64,000 nucleotides of DNA from Stappia sp. MMSF_3263. Lineage in GTDB: Bacteria; Pseudomonadota; Alphaproteobacteria; Rhizobiales; Stappiaceae. Of this stretch, positions 8,753-16,570 are shown in pieces. The position numbers and the translations under genes were made by a program. Location of the stretch: the NCBI RefSeq assembly GCF_030733745.1, contig NZ_JASHIK010000001.1, forward strand, positions 248,001 through 312,000, read 5' to 3'. Numbering within the stretch: position 1 is the first letter of the stretch; every line of letters begins with the position of its first letter. Under the pieces are notes generated by a model. It was not told the DNA's origin. It saw nothing but the letters and a program-made list of their open reading frames with translations, and made no database searches.

Positions 8753-9622
8753 ATGTCCTCACCCGCCGCAAGGCTGCGCGCCCATCTCGCCGCCACCCCT
8801 TTCACCGTCATGCCCTGCTGTTTCGACGGTCTCTCGGCCCGTCTGATCGGCGATGCCGGTTTCGACGTGACCTTCATGTCGGGTTTCGCGGTTTCCGCCA
8901 CCCGCATCGGCCAGCCCGACACGGGTCTCATCTCCTATGGCGAGATGGCCGACACGGCCCGCAACGTCGCCGCCGCGACGCGGGCGCTGGTGATCGGCGA
9001 CGGCGACACCGGCTACGGCAACGCGCTCAACGTCAAGCGCACCGTGAAGGGATACGCGCAGGCCGGCATGGCCGCGGTCATGATCGAGGACCAGGTCGCG
9101 CCGAAGCGTTGCGGCCACACCAAGGGCAAGCTGGTGGTCGACCGGGTCGAGGCCGTCAACCGCATCAAGGCGGCGGTCGACGCGCGCGAGGAGGGGGCCG
9201 ACATCCTTATCCTCGCCCGCACCGATGCCCGTCATGGCCACGGGATCGACGAAGCGCTGGAGCGGGCGCGCGCGTTTCGCGATGCGGGTGCCGACATGCT
9301 TTTTGTCGAGGCGCCGCAAAGCGTTGAAGAGATGGAGACAATCTGCCGCGAAGTGCCGGGCGTCCACATGGCGAACCTGGTCGAGGGCGGCGCGACGCCG
9401 ATGCTGCCGCATGCCGAGCTTCAGCGCATCGGCTACCGCCTTGCCGCCTATCCCCTGACGCTGCTGTCGGCGATGACCCGCGCCATGCAGGAGGCGCTTG
9501 CGGTGATGAAGGCGGGCGGCCATCCGGATGCCGCGCTGCTCGACTTCGCCGATCTGCGCAAGGCGGTCGGTTTCGATGCCTATTACGAGGAAGAAGCGAC
9601 CTACGCCGACCGCCGCGACTGA
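8753..9622 (+). CDS. Isocitrate lyase/PEP mutase family enzyme
   Basis: A 289-residue TIM-barrel enzyme of the ICL/PEP-mutase superfamily. It shows the metal-site DGDTGYGNALNV (about residue 83), the EDQVAPKRCGH catalytic loop with its Cys, and ILARTDAR. KRCGH is typical of the lyase branch (methylisocitrate lyase, dimethylmalate lyase) rather than phosphonomutases, so carbon-carbon cleavage or a related decarboxylation of a 2-hydroxy dicarboxylate is expected. It lies 110 bp after dctM on the same strand and may process the substrate imported by the TRAP system. No prpC or aceB homologue accompanies it, so the substrate stays unassigned. RBS-like AGGCAGGAAAC precedes the ATG. Confidence 0.85.
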   Translation: MSSPAARLRAHLAATPFTVMPCCFDGLSARLIGDAGFDVTFMSGFAVSATRIGQPDTGLISYGEMADTARNVAAATRALVIGDGDTGYGNALNVKRTVKGYAQAGMAAVMIEDQVAPKRCGHTKGKLVVDRVEAVNRIKAAVDAREEGADILILARTDARHGHGIDEALERARAFRDAGADMLFVEAPQSVEEMETICREVPGVHMANLVEGGATPMLPHAELQRIGYRLAAYPLTLLSAMTRAMQEALAVMKAGGHPDAALLDFADLRKAVGFDAYYEEEATYADRRD

Positions 9623-10051
9623 GCGATCCGGTTTGGCGCATGTTCACCCCGCCTGTGCACGGGGCCGGGCGGGGACAGGGGAATGCCTGGCCGCGTCCGG
9701 ACGCTGCCGGGCCGATCTCTCCGTCTTTGTGCAACTTTGGCAAGTTCGAACAATTCTTTGCAGATTTCTGCGCGAAATTTTTCGAAAATGTCGCAATCTT
9801 TTGTCGTCCTGCGCAGCATCCGAGGCTCCCGGACCGGCCTCTGTGATCCGGACCAGGGGCGTGCCGCGTAGACCCGAACGGAACAGGCGGCGCGACGGCC
9901 GTTCCCGATCCGCCGTCGAACACCGCCGCCGGTTCTGCGGGAGGTCCACCCCGATCGGCCGCCCGTCAAGGAGATCGCTCCTCCCCCGGAGCGGTCTCCT
10001 TTGCTCTTCAGGGGATCTCCCGAGGACGTGCGGGGGGCGTTCACCTGTCCC
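9623..10051. other. Gene-free stretch between convergent genes
   Basis: No supported gene. An AT-rich patch at about 9727-9813, unlike its surroundings, contains small perfect palindromes (gcagatttctgc at 9759-9770 and cgaaatttttcg at 9772-9783). The right end holds the hairpin at 9968-10002. Confidence 0.5.
9968..10002. terminator. Candidate terminator between the ICL-like gene and the amidase
   Basis: A 14-bp stem (aaggagatcgctcc / ggagcggtctcctt, one G-T pair) with a 6-nt C-rich loop, followed by a T on the + side. It sits between convergent genes and could act on both, though the U-tract is short. Confidence 0.65.
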
Positions 10052-11485
10052 TCAAAGCTCCGGCGCGCGGGCGAGCCAGTCCGTCGCCCGCTCATAGGTC
10101 TTGGCGAGGCGCAGCACGCCGAGATCGTCGCGCGGCCGGCCGATGACCTGGAAGCCGGCCGGAAGACCACTGGGCGAAAAACCGGCCGGCAGGGCGATGG
10201 CGGGCAGGCCAAGCAGACTTGCGGGGACGACGGTCTCCATCCAGCGGTGATAGGTGTCCATCGGCCGACCGGCCACTTCCGCCGGCCAGTCCAGCGTGAC
10301 GTCGAAGGGGAAGATCTGGGCGCTCGGCATGACCAGCGCATCGACGCGGTCGAATAGGCGCAGCATCGCCCGGTAAAACGCGCTGCGCACCGCGCTTGCC
10401 TCCTCGATGCGGGCAAGCGGCAAGGCCCGCCCGCGCTCGATCTCCCAGATCGCCGCCGGCTTCAGCTTGTCGCGGGTGGCGGCCGATTCAAAGAGCGGGC
10501 CGAGCTTCCCGGCAACCCGCCAGCTCCGAAGGTCGATCCAGGCCTGGAAGACGCGTTCGGGTTCAAAGGCAAGCTCCGCCTCCTCGACCGCGCAGCCGCG
10601 CCCGGCGAAGGCGTCGAGGCTGGCGCGTGTGAGGTCGAGGATGCCCGGTTCGGTCGGCAGGTGGCCGCCGAGATCGCCGAGCCAGCCGATGCGCGTGCCG
10701 GCGACATCGTCGGCAAGCTCGGGCGCGAATTCAGATCCGTCGCCGGCAAGCGATTGCGGCGCGCGCGGATCGTAACCGGCCTGCACGGAAAGAAGCAGCG
10801 CCAGATCGTCGGCGCTGCGCGCCATCGGCCCGTCGGTCGCCATCGTGTCGAAGAAGACCTCCGGCGCGGGACCAGCGGGAACCCGGCCATAGCTGGGACG
10901 AAGACCCATGACATTGCAGAAGGCGGCGGGGTTGCGCAGCGAACCCATCATGTCGCTGCCATCGGCGACGCAAAGCATGCGGGTGGCAAGTGCCGCCGCC
11001 GCACCGCCGCTCGATCCGCCGGCGCTCTTCGCCGGGTCATAGGGGTTGAGCGTCGGCCCGAAAAGCGGGTTGTAGGTATGCGAGCCAAGGCCGAATTCCG
11101 GCACATTGGTCTTGCCGATGATGATGGCGCCGGCCGCCCGCACCCGGGCGACATGGATGCTGTCCTCTTCCGGCACCTGGCGGGCAAAGACAGGCGAGCC
11201 CATCGTGGTGGGCAGGCCGGCGGTCATGGCGAGATCCTTGATCGCCTGCGGAATGCCGTGGAAGGCGCCGCGCGAGCGGCCGGCCGCGAGCTCGGCGTCG
11301 GCCGCATCCGCCTCGGCCAGCAGCGCGTCCGCCTCGCGCAGCGAAACGATGGCGTTGATCTTCGGGTTGACCTCGGCGATGCGGGCGAGCGTCGCCTCCA
11401 TCACCTCGCGCGCCGACACCTGGCGCTCGTGGATCGCCCGTGACAGGGCCCGCGCGCCAAGGCCGGTGATCTCGCCATTCGCCAT
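10052..11485 (-). CDS. Amidase (amidase signature family)
   Basis: A 477-residue amidase-signature hydrolase. The Ser-cisSer-Lys triad is readable: Lys in IPQAIKDLAMTAG (about residue 80), the cis-Ser in KSAGGSSGGAAAALA (about 155), and the nucleophile in MGSLRNPAAF (about 180). The last motif is usually DTGGSIR, so the DMMGSLR form is a mild variant. The start at 11485 has GGGAGAGAG upstream; the frame is open to 11743, but that section has no homology-like features. Substrate specificity in this family (amides, carbamates, glutamyl-tRNA) cannot be assigned; GatA is unlikely without gatB or gatC. It is monocistronic as far as can be seen. Confidence 0.88.
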   Translation of the reverse strand: MANGEITGLGARALSRAIHERQVSAREVMEATLARIAEVNPKINAIVSLREADALLAEADAADAELAAGRSRGAFHGIPQAIKDLAMTAGLPTTMGSPVFARQVPEEDSIHVARVRAAGAIIIGKTNVPEFGLGSHTYNPLFGPTLNPYDPAKSAGGSSGGAAAALATRMLCVADGSDMMGSLRNPAAFCNVMGLRPSYGRVPAGPAPEVFFDTMATDGPMARSADDLALLLSVQAGYDPRAPQSLAGDGSEFAPELADDVAGTRIGWLGDLGGHLPTEPGILDLTRASLDAFAGRGCAVEEAELAFEPERVFQAWIDLRSWRVAGKLGPLFESAATRDKLKPAAIWEIERGRALPLARIEEASAVRSAFYRAMLRLFDRVDALVMPSAQIFPFDVTLDWPAEVAGRPMDTYHRWMETVVPASLLGLPAIALPAGFSPSGLPAGFQVIGRPRDDLGVLRLAKTYERATDWLARAPEL

Positions 11486-12131
11486 TCGTCTCTCTCCCGT
11501 CTGTTCGAAATGTCCGGGGCTCCGGCCCCGACCGGACAGGGGGTGCCCGGTGGCAAGGGCGGCCCGATGCCGCCCGGCGGACGATCCGGCGCTGGGCGCG
11601 CCGTCCTGTTCCTGTCTTGGAGAGTGGCGCATCTTGCGCGGAAGATGCAAGCGGCAACAGGTATTTGGCGGCGATAGGGAAGGGGTGGGAACATTATCGC
11701 AGGGTTTGCGCGCGCCGGCGCGTGCCTCCCACTCGGCGGTCATCCCTCCATGCTGCCGAGGTCGCCGTCGACCTTCTGCACTAGCCTCCCCGCAAACGTC
11801 ATCTCAGCCGAAGCGAAGCGGAGGGCAGGGATCCATTGGCAACGCCGGCCGGCGTGTTGGTGCCCATCGATTGCGGCGGACGAGGAGCCCTGCGCCGTCA
11901 GGGGACCGAACCGGCCGGCGCCCGCTCGCGATCCTGTCGCTTCTCCCCGCGTCGCTCTGCCTCCGTCCCCTCTATTTCCCCTCCGAGCTTAACCCTCGTG
12001 CCGGCGCGTCAGCATGCAGGCTTGCAATCGGGGGCGTTCGGACTATGGTCCCGCGCGATCCTGCCGCCGCCGGCCCGACGGCCCCGCGCGGCTTCACGAA
12101 AGCCTTCGGTTCCTCAATGTTCGGAGTTCCC
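11486..12131. other. Divergent intergenic region with a repeat fragment
   Basis: About 650 bp between the amidase and the glycosyltransferase gene, with no supported coding. It contains one reverse-oriented copy of a dispersed repeat at about 11798-11850 and presumably both promoters. GGAG at 12123-12126 is the ribosome-binding site for the rightward gene. Confidence 0.5.
11798..11850 (-). repeat. Dispersed repeat, module A, single reverse copy
   Basis: Read on the - strand this matches, with few changes, the segment ending at about 27490 (ccatggatccctgccctccg, then cttcgctccggctgggatgac). It is the same family as the 22.3 kb and 26.8-27.5 kb copies, here on its own and inverted. Confidence 0.85.
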
Positions 12132-13283
12132 ATGCCGGTCGACGGCGTATCGCAGACGAGTGAGCCGGACGGCGCGACGCGCCCCGCAACGGCGCGGCTT
12201 TCGGTCGTGCTGCCGACCTTCAACGAGCGCGACAACCTGCCCGTTCTGATCGACCGGCTCGACACCGTGCTTGCCGGCATCGCCTGGGAGGCCATCGTCG
12301 TCGACGACAATTCCCCCGACGGAACGGCGGAAGCCGCCCGCGCCATCGCCGCGCGCGATCCGCGCGTGCGCGTCATCCGCCGTGTCGGCCGGCGCGGGCT
12401 GTCGGGGGCCTGCATCGAGGGCATGCTCGCCTCCTCCGCCGACTATGTCGCGGTGATGGACGCGGACCTGCAGCATGACGAGACCCTGCTGCCGAAGATG
12501 CTTGCCGCCCTGTCCAACGGCGCCGCCGACCTTGCGGTGGCAAGCCGCCACGTGGAAGGCGGCGATGTCGGCGCGGGTCTTTCCGCCGTGCGTGCCTCCG
12601 GCTCCGGCCTTGCCAACCGGCTCGCCCAGCTGTTCCTCGGCGTCACCCTGTCCGACCCCATGAGCGGCTTTTTCATGATCCGCCGCTCCGAGGTGGAGCG
12701 GCTCGCGCCGAACCTGTCCTCGCAAGGGTTCAAGATCCTGCTCGACATCGTCGCGACCGCGCGTGGCTCCCTGCGCATCGTCGAGCTTCCCTTCGTCTTC
12801 CGCGAAAGGCTGCACGGGCAGAGCAAGCTCGACACGCTGGTCGCGCTCGATTTCCTGGGGCTTCTCTTGTCAAAATTCGTCGGCGACGTCGTCTCCGTGC
12901 GCTTCCTCATGTTCATGATGGTCGGAGCCTCCGGCGTCGTCGTCCACATGGCGGCGCTGTTCGCGCTGATCGAGCTGGAGGGCATGTCCTTCCAGCTGGC
13001 GCAGACGGCGGCGACCTTCGTCGCCATGACCACCAATTTCTGGCTCAACAACCGCCTGACCTATCGCGACCGGCGGCTCAGGGGCCTGGCCGCGCTGCGC
13101 GGGTTGCTGACCTTCTATCTGGTCTGCGGTTTCGGCGTCATCGCCAATGTCGGCGTCGCCTCGCTGGTCTACCAGGAAGACGCCGGACGCATCCTGATCG
13201 GGCTGGCGGGCGCCGCCGGCGCGGTGATGGGCGCGGTGTGGAACTACGCGGCAAGCTCGGTGCTGACATGGCGGAAGGCTTGA
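12132..13283 (+). CDS. Polyprenyl-phosphate glycosyltransferase (GT2) fused to GtrA
   Basis: A 383-residue two-domain protein. Residues about 25-240 form a GT2 domain of the dolichol-phosphate mannose synthase type (VVLPTFNERDNL, VVDDNSPDGTAEA, the DxD-like DADLQHDE, and SDPMSGFFMIRR). Residues about 255-380 form a GtrA-like domain with four membrane helices. It likely transfers a sugar from a nucleotide donor to undecaprenyl phosphate, with the GtrA part anchoring or flipping the product. ATG at 12132 has GGAG 5 nt upstream; ATG at 12117 is an alternative. It begins a three-gene run with a GT39 transferase and a YdjC-like protein, comparable in layout to ArnC-ArnT-ArnD lipid A systems. The sugar is unknown. 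Confidence 0.9.
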   Translation: MPVDGVSQTSEPDGATRPATARLSVVLPTFNERDNLPVLIDRLDTVLAGIAWEAIVVDDNSPDGTAEAARAIAARDPRVRVIRRVGRRGLSGACIEGMLASSADYVAVMDADLQHDETLLPKMLAALSNGAADLAVASRHVEGGDVGAGLSAVRASGSGLANRLAQLFLGVTLSDPMSGFFMIRRSEVERLAPNLSSQGFKILLDIVATARGSLRIVELPFVFRERLHGQSKLDTLVALDFLGLLLSKFVGDVVSVRFLMFMMVGASGVVVHMAALFALIELEGMSFQLAQTAATFVAMTTNFWLNNRLTYRDRRLRGLAALRGLLTFYLVCGFGVIANVGVASLVYQEDAGRILIGLAGAAGAVMGAVWNYAASSVLTWRKA

Positions 13284-13308
13284 GCGGGCAAGACGCGGGG
13301 AGCGGATC

Positions 13309-14820
13309 GTGAGCATGCCGCGCGACCGCGCGCCGCTGCCCTGGTGGCTGCGGCCTTCCTTCCTTGTCCTGCTCGTTTGCGCGCTGACAGGCCTGCGCCT
13401 TGTCGTCGCGGCGCAGTCGGGCCTTGCCGAGGACGAGGCCTATTACCGGCTTTGGGGGCTTTATCCGGCGACCGGTTACTACGACCATCCGCCGATGATC
13501 GGCTGGTTCGTCCATCTGGGTCAGTGGATCGCCGGCGACACCGCGCTCGGCCTGCGGCTTCTCGCCGTGCTTTCCGGCATCCTGGGTTCGGCCGCGCTTT
13601 GGCGCACCGGTTTCCTGCTCTACGGGATGCGTGTCGCCGGATATGCGGTGCTCTTCCTCAACGCGACGCTGCTGGTCGGCGTCGGCAGCCTTATCGCCAC
13701 GCCCGACGCCCCTTCCGTGCTGTTCTGGGGGCTGGCCGTCTGGGCGCTGGCGGAGCTGGCGAGCGGTCGCAATCCGTGGTGGTGGCTCGCCATCGGGCTC
13801 TTTGCCGGCCTTGGCCTCAACGCCAAGTATTCCGTTCTCTTCCTTGGCGCCGGCATCGTCGCCTTTCTGGTCCTGGTGCCGGAGGCCCGGCGCTGGTGGC
13901 GGAGCTGGCAGCTCTGGGCCGGCGGGCTGATCGCGCTTGCCCTTGTCGTGCCGGTCGTTTCCTGGAACGCCGACCACGAGTGGGCCTCATTCGTCAAGCA
14001 GTTCGGCCGCGCCGTACCGGAAGGCTGGTCCTCGCGCTACCTGCCGGAATTTCTGGGCGCCGTGATCGGCCTGCTCAATCCGCTGATCGCGCTGCTCGCC
14101 GGCATCGGCCTTGTACGTGTGGTGCGCGGCGCCTTTCGCGGCGAACCGGCCGCCGGCCTGCTGCTGTGGACGAGCCTGCCCTTCTTTGTTTACTTGCTCG
14201 CCCATTCGCTCCATTCCCGCGTCCAGGGCAACTGGCCGGCGCCGCTGTTTCCGGCGCTGGCCCTGATGGCCGCGATCGTCGCCGCCGATCCGCCGGCCTT
14301 CGCCGCCCGGGTCTGGCGCGCGCTTGCCGGGACTGCCATCGTGCTCGGCCTTGCCGTGTCGCTTCTGGTCTACTGGCATGCGGTGACGCCCCTCACCGGC
14401 GCTTTCGCGCGCAAGGACCCGACCTTCCAGACGCGGGGCTGGGGCGAGATCCGCGAGGAGGTCGCCGCGCTGGCGGGCGCGCACGATGCCCGCTGGATCG
14501 CCACCTACGGCTACGGGCTGAGCGCGCAACTCGCCTTCCAGCTCGACCGCGAATGGCCGGTCGAGCAGCTTACCGAGCGCATTCGCTACGCGATGCGACC
14601 CGATCCCGACCCGGCCGTGCTTTCGCAGCCTGCGCTCTTTGTCGTCGAGGAGCGGCGCGATCCGGGCCTTGCGGCGCTCTCGACACGCTTTGCCAAGGTC
14701 GCGCGCGTTGCCGAGCTGACCCGGCGGGTCAAGGGCGTGCCGCTCGAGACGCTCGTCGTCTACGCGGTCTCGGACCCGCGCAGGCCAGGCCCGCTCGATC
14801 CCGTCTATCCACTCCCCTGA
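13309..14820 (+). CDS. GT39-family membrane glycosyltransferase (ArnT/PMT-like)
   Basis: A 503-residue protein with about ten hydrophobic segments and a soluble C-terminal domain. The first periplasmic loop carries LAEDEAYYRLWGLYPATGYY followed by DHPPM, the acidic and DHPP motifs of PMT/ArnT enzymes that use polyprenyl-phosphate sugars as donors. It would transfer the sugar made by the upstream GT2 protein to an outer-surface acceptor such as lipid A or a protein. The start appears to be GTG at 13309 with GGGAGCGG upstream; ATG at 13315 is the alternative. It lies 25 bp after the GT2 gene. Confidence 0.9.
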   Translation: MSMPRDRAPLPWWLRPSFLVLLVCALTGLRLVVAAQSGLAEDEAYYRLWGLYPATGYYDHPPMIGWFVHLGQWIAGDTALGLRLLAVLSGILGSAALWRTGFLLYGMRVAGYAVLFLNATLLVGVGSLIATPDAPSVLFWGLAVWALAELASGRNPWWWLAIGLFAGLGLNAKYSVLFLGAGIVAFLVLVPEARRWWRSWQLWAGGLIALALVVPVVSWNADHEWASFVKQFGRAVPEGWSSRYLPEFLGAVIGLLNPLIALLAGIGLVRVVRGAFRGEPAAGLLLWTSLPFFVYLLAHSLHSRVQGNWPAPLFPALALMAAIVAADPPAFAARVWRALAGTAIVLGLAVSLLVYWHAVTPLTGAFARKDPTFQTRGWGEIREEVAALAGAHDARWIATYGYGLSAQLAFQLDREWPVEQLTERIRYAMRPDPDPAVLSQPALFVVEERRDPGLAALSTRFAKVARVAELTRRVKGVPLETLVVYAVSDPRRPGPLDPVYPLP

Positions 14821-14876
14821 GCCGGCGCAAAAAAGAGGGTGGCGCCGCCGGCCGGCACGCTGCATAGAATCGGGCG

Positions 14877-15665
14877 ATGAAACGGATCCTGCTGACCTCC
14901 GCCGATTACGGCCTCGCCTTCGGCGTCGACCGGGCCCTGCGCGAACTGATCGGTGCCGGCGCGCTCTCCGCCGTCGGCTGCCTCGTCGTGTCGGACCTGT
15001 GGTCGCGCGAATACCTGCCGCTGCGCGATGCGGTCGACAGCGTCCGCCATCGCACCCTGGTCGGGCTGACGCTGGCGCTCACCCAGCCGCACCAGCCGCT
15101 TTCCGTGCGCGGGCGCGGCCAGTTCGGCGACGTCTTCCCCAGAGCCCGCTGGTGGCGCTTTCGCGGCGCCCTGCGGCTGCTGCCGGACGAGATGATCGCC
15201 GACGAGGTCGAGGCGCAATTCTCCTGTTTCGAGGAGTTCTACCAGCGGCCGGCCGACTTCCTGCATGTCACGGACGACCTGCTTGCCGTGCCGGCGCTCG
15301 CCCGTGTGGTGCTGAAGCAGGCGGGCCTGCGCCGCTGGCCGCCGCGCGTGGTCATGCCGCAGCTGGAGCCGCGCGCGGCCCGGCGCTTCGCGCGTCTGGC
15401 CGGCGAATGCGGCCTGCGCGTGCTGCAGCGCGGCCCGGCCTTTCCCGCCACCGTCGAGGAGGCGGACCATGTCCACCATGTGCGCCGCCGGCTCGACGGG
15501 CTGTCCGACCGCACCGTGGTCTTCTGTCAGCCGGGCGAGGTCGACGACCGGTTGCGGCGCGCCGAGCCGCGCGCCCGGCTCGACACGCGCAGCGCCCAGT
15601 ACGCCTTTCTCAGGGGCAGCACCTTTCCGCTGCTGCTGATGGAAAAGGACATTTTTCTCTACTGA
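14877..15665 (+). CDS. YdjC/ChbG-family protein with altered active-site motifs
   Basis: A 262-residue protein whose overall pattern fits the YdjC (ChbG/HpnK) polysaccharide deacetylase family, though key motifs have drifted. The usual ADDFG opening reads SADYG, the GxHL ligand position reads VGLTLAL, the H-x-H segment reads DFLHVTDDL, and the CHP segment reads CQPGE. The expected metal-binding Asp and His residues are therefore largely missing. In related clusters the enzyme deacylates a lipid-linked sugar; here it may have lost or changed its catalysis. It is 56 bp downstream of the GT39 gene and presumably cotranscribed. Alternative: a separate deacetylase-like subfamily with a different metal site. 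Confidence 0.72.
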   Translation: MKRILLTSADYGLAFGVDRALRELIGAGALSAVGCLVVSDLWSREYLPLRDAVDSVRHRTLVGLTLALTQPHQPLSVRGRGQFGDVFPRARWWRFRGALRLLPDEMIADEVEAQFSCFEEFYQRPADFLHVTDDLLAVPALARVVLKQAGLRRWPPRVVMPQLEPRAARRFARLAGECGLRVLQRGPAFPATVEEADHVHHVRRRLDGLSDRTVVFCQPGEVDDRLRRAEPRARLDTRSAQYAFLRGSTFPLLLMEKDIFLY

Positions 15666-15712
15666 CGTCCGGCTGCGGCAGGCCAGGTTGGAATGGACGC
15701 GAACGGCCAGGC

Positions 15713-16219
15713 TCAGGCGCGCGCCGCATCCTCCGCCGCTCGCTTCAGCGCGCCGCGATCCACTCCCATCGCCTCGAGCGCCCGCGCGGCGACACCGTGT
15801 TCCATATCGGCCACGACCGCGACGACATGCGCCCCCAGCAGCGGGGCGTGATCCTTGTGGCTGGCGGCCAGGGCCTGCATCACCTGCTTGCCGGATGCGG
15901 CAGCGTGGTAGAGGCCGCCCCCCGCGCCGCCGGCATCCTGGCGCGGGCCGCGCCGGGAAACTGTCGGAGGCTCGATGCCGATATGACGCAGCGCCTCGTC
16001 ATACTGGCGCGCGATCGCGTCCCCGAAGGACGCGGCATTGGCGCCGACCTGCGCGAAGGCCACACGCGCGGTGCCGTCCGGCAGGTCGAGCGCCGCCAGC
16101 AGGAAATGCTCCGCGCCCGGCTCCTGCTTTGCCTCGCGCCGGGCATGCAGTTCCGCCTGCTGGCAAAGCGTCCTGATCGTGCGCATGCTTTCCAGTCGCT
16201 TCCTGATGCCGCCAAACAT
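15713..16219 (-). CDS. Solitary Clp N-terminal (Clp-R) domain protein
   Basis: A 168-residue protein resembling the ClpA/ClpC N-terminal substrate- and adaptor-binding domain, with no ATPase domain. Two repeats are visible: AELHARREAKQEPGAEHFLL at about residues 23-42, with AALDLPDGTARVAF next, and a second around KQVMQALAASHKDH with LLGAHVVAVV. It lies 9 bp after the HTH gene, so they are one operon. Solitary Clp-N proteins paired with small HTH proteins occur in several phyla, and no function is established that I can name. It could be an adaptor or sensor for Clp, or a partner of the HTH protein. The residues about 85-105 are Gly-rich and probably a loop. Confidence 0.75.
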   Translation of the reverse strand: MFGGIRKRLESMRTIRTLCQQAELHARREAKQEPGAEHFLLAALDLPDGTARVAFAQVGANAASFGDAIARQYDEALRHIGIEPPTVSRRGPRQDAGGAGGGLYHAAASGKQVMQALAASHKDHAPLLGAHVVAVVADMEHGVAARALEAMGVDRGALKRAAEDAARA

Positions 16220-16228
16220 CGCTGTCTC

Positions 16229-16450
16229 CTATCGGTGGTCATCGCCAGCGACTGTTCCCGACAGCCGCTTGTGCGCCGCCTGCTTCGTGACCCCCAACGC
16301 CTGGGCGATTCTCGCCCAGGACCAGCCTTGCCGCAGCGCCGAGGCCACCGCCTGCCGCTCCAGCCTGTCCGCCAGATCCCGCAGGGCGACGACGGCGGCC
16401 AGCGCCTTGTCCGGTTCATCGGGGGCGGGAAGTACGCTCAGTTCGTCCAT
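16229..16450 (-). CDS. Small helix-turn-helix DNA-binding protein
   Basis: A 73-residue protein with a helix-rich N-terminal half and an HTH at about residues 42-63 (GWSWARIAQALGVTKQAAHK). It is first in an operon with the Clp-N protein. Two palindromes of the form GTCAAC-N4-RTTGAC flank its predicted promoter, one ending only 3 bp from the start codon. The obvious inference is autoregulation, with the Clp-N protein perhaps modulating it. The HTH resembles the short Fis/resolvase-like type seen in other Clp-N-associated regulators. Confidence 0.75.
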   Translation of the reverse strand: MDELSVLPAPDEPDKALAAVVALRDLADRLERQAVASALRQGWSWARIAQALGVTKQAAHKRLSGTVAGDDHR

Positions 16451-16452
16451 CC

Positions 16453-16468
16453 GTCAACATTGGTTGAC
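16453..16468. promoter_or_regulatory. Candidate operator 1 of the HTH/Clp-N operon
   Basis: A perfect palindrome, gtcaac-attg-gttgac, immediately upstream of the HTH start codon (16448-16450), where a bound protein would cover the ribosome-binding region. Confidence 0.65.
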
Positions 16469-16469
16469 G

Positions 16470-16498
16470 ATTTAGAGCTTGTCAACAAACATTGACAA
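16470..16498 (-). promoter_or_regulatory. Candidate promoter of the HTH/Clp-N operon
   Basis: On the - strand, TTGTCA (16493-16498) and CTAAAT (16470-16475) are separated by 17 nt. The -35 element overlaps operator 2 and the -10 element directly abuts operator 1. Confidence 0.5.
16481..16496. promoter_or_regulatory. Candidate operator 2 of the HTH/Clp-N operon
   Basis: gtcaac-aaac-attgac, the same half-sites and spacing as operator 1 with one base changed. Centre-to-centre distance is 28 bp, close to three helical turns (about 2.7). Confidence 0.6.
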
Positions 16499-16533
16499 AA
16501 CGGACCACCGACCGTCCCACCCCCTGAAACGCG

Positions 16534-16570
16534 AAAACCGGCCCCCCGCGGGGATGGGGGGCCGGTTTTT
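16534..16570. terminator. Strong hairpin in a divergent intergenic region
   Basis: A perfect 14-bp stem (aaaaccggcccccc / ggggggccggtttt) with an 8-nt loop and a T-tract. It looks like an intrinsic terminator, yet its neighbours (HTH gene leftward, Crp/Fnr gene rightward) point away from it. It may end a short unannotated transcript or insulate the two promoters. Confidence 0.6.

Noticed and set aside
11106-12131. N-terminal extension of the GT2-GtrA protein
   Set aside because: The frame is open, but the first part lies antisense to the amidase and the rest is repeat-containing intergenic DNA; the RBS and family pattern begin at 12132.
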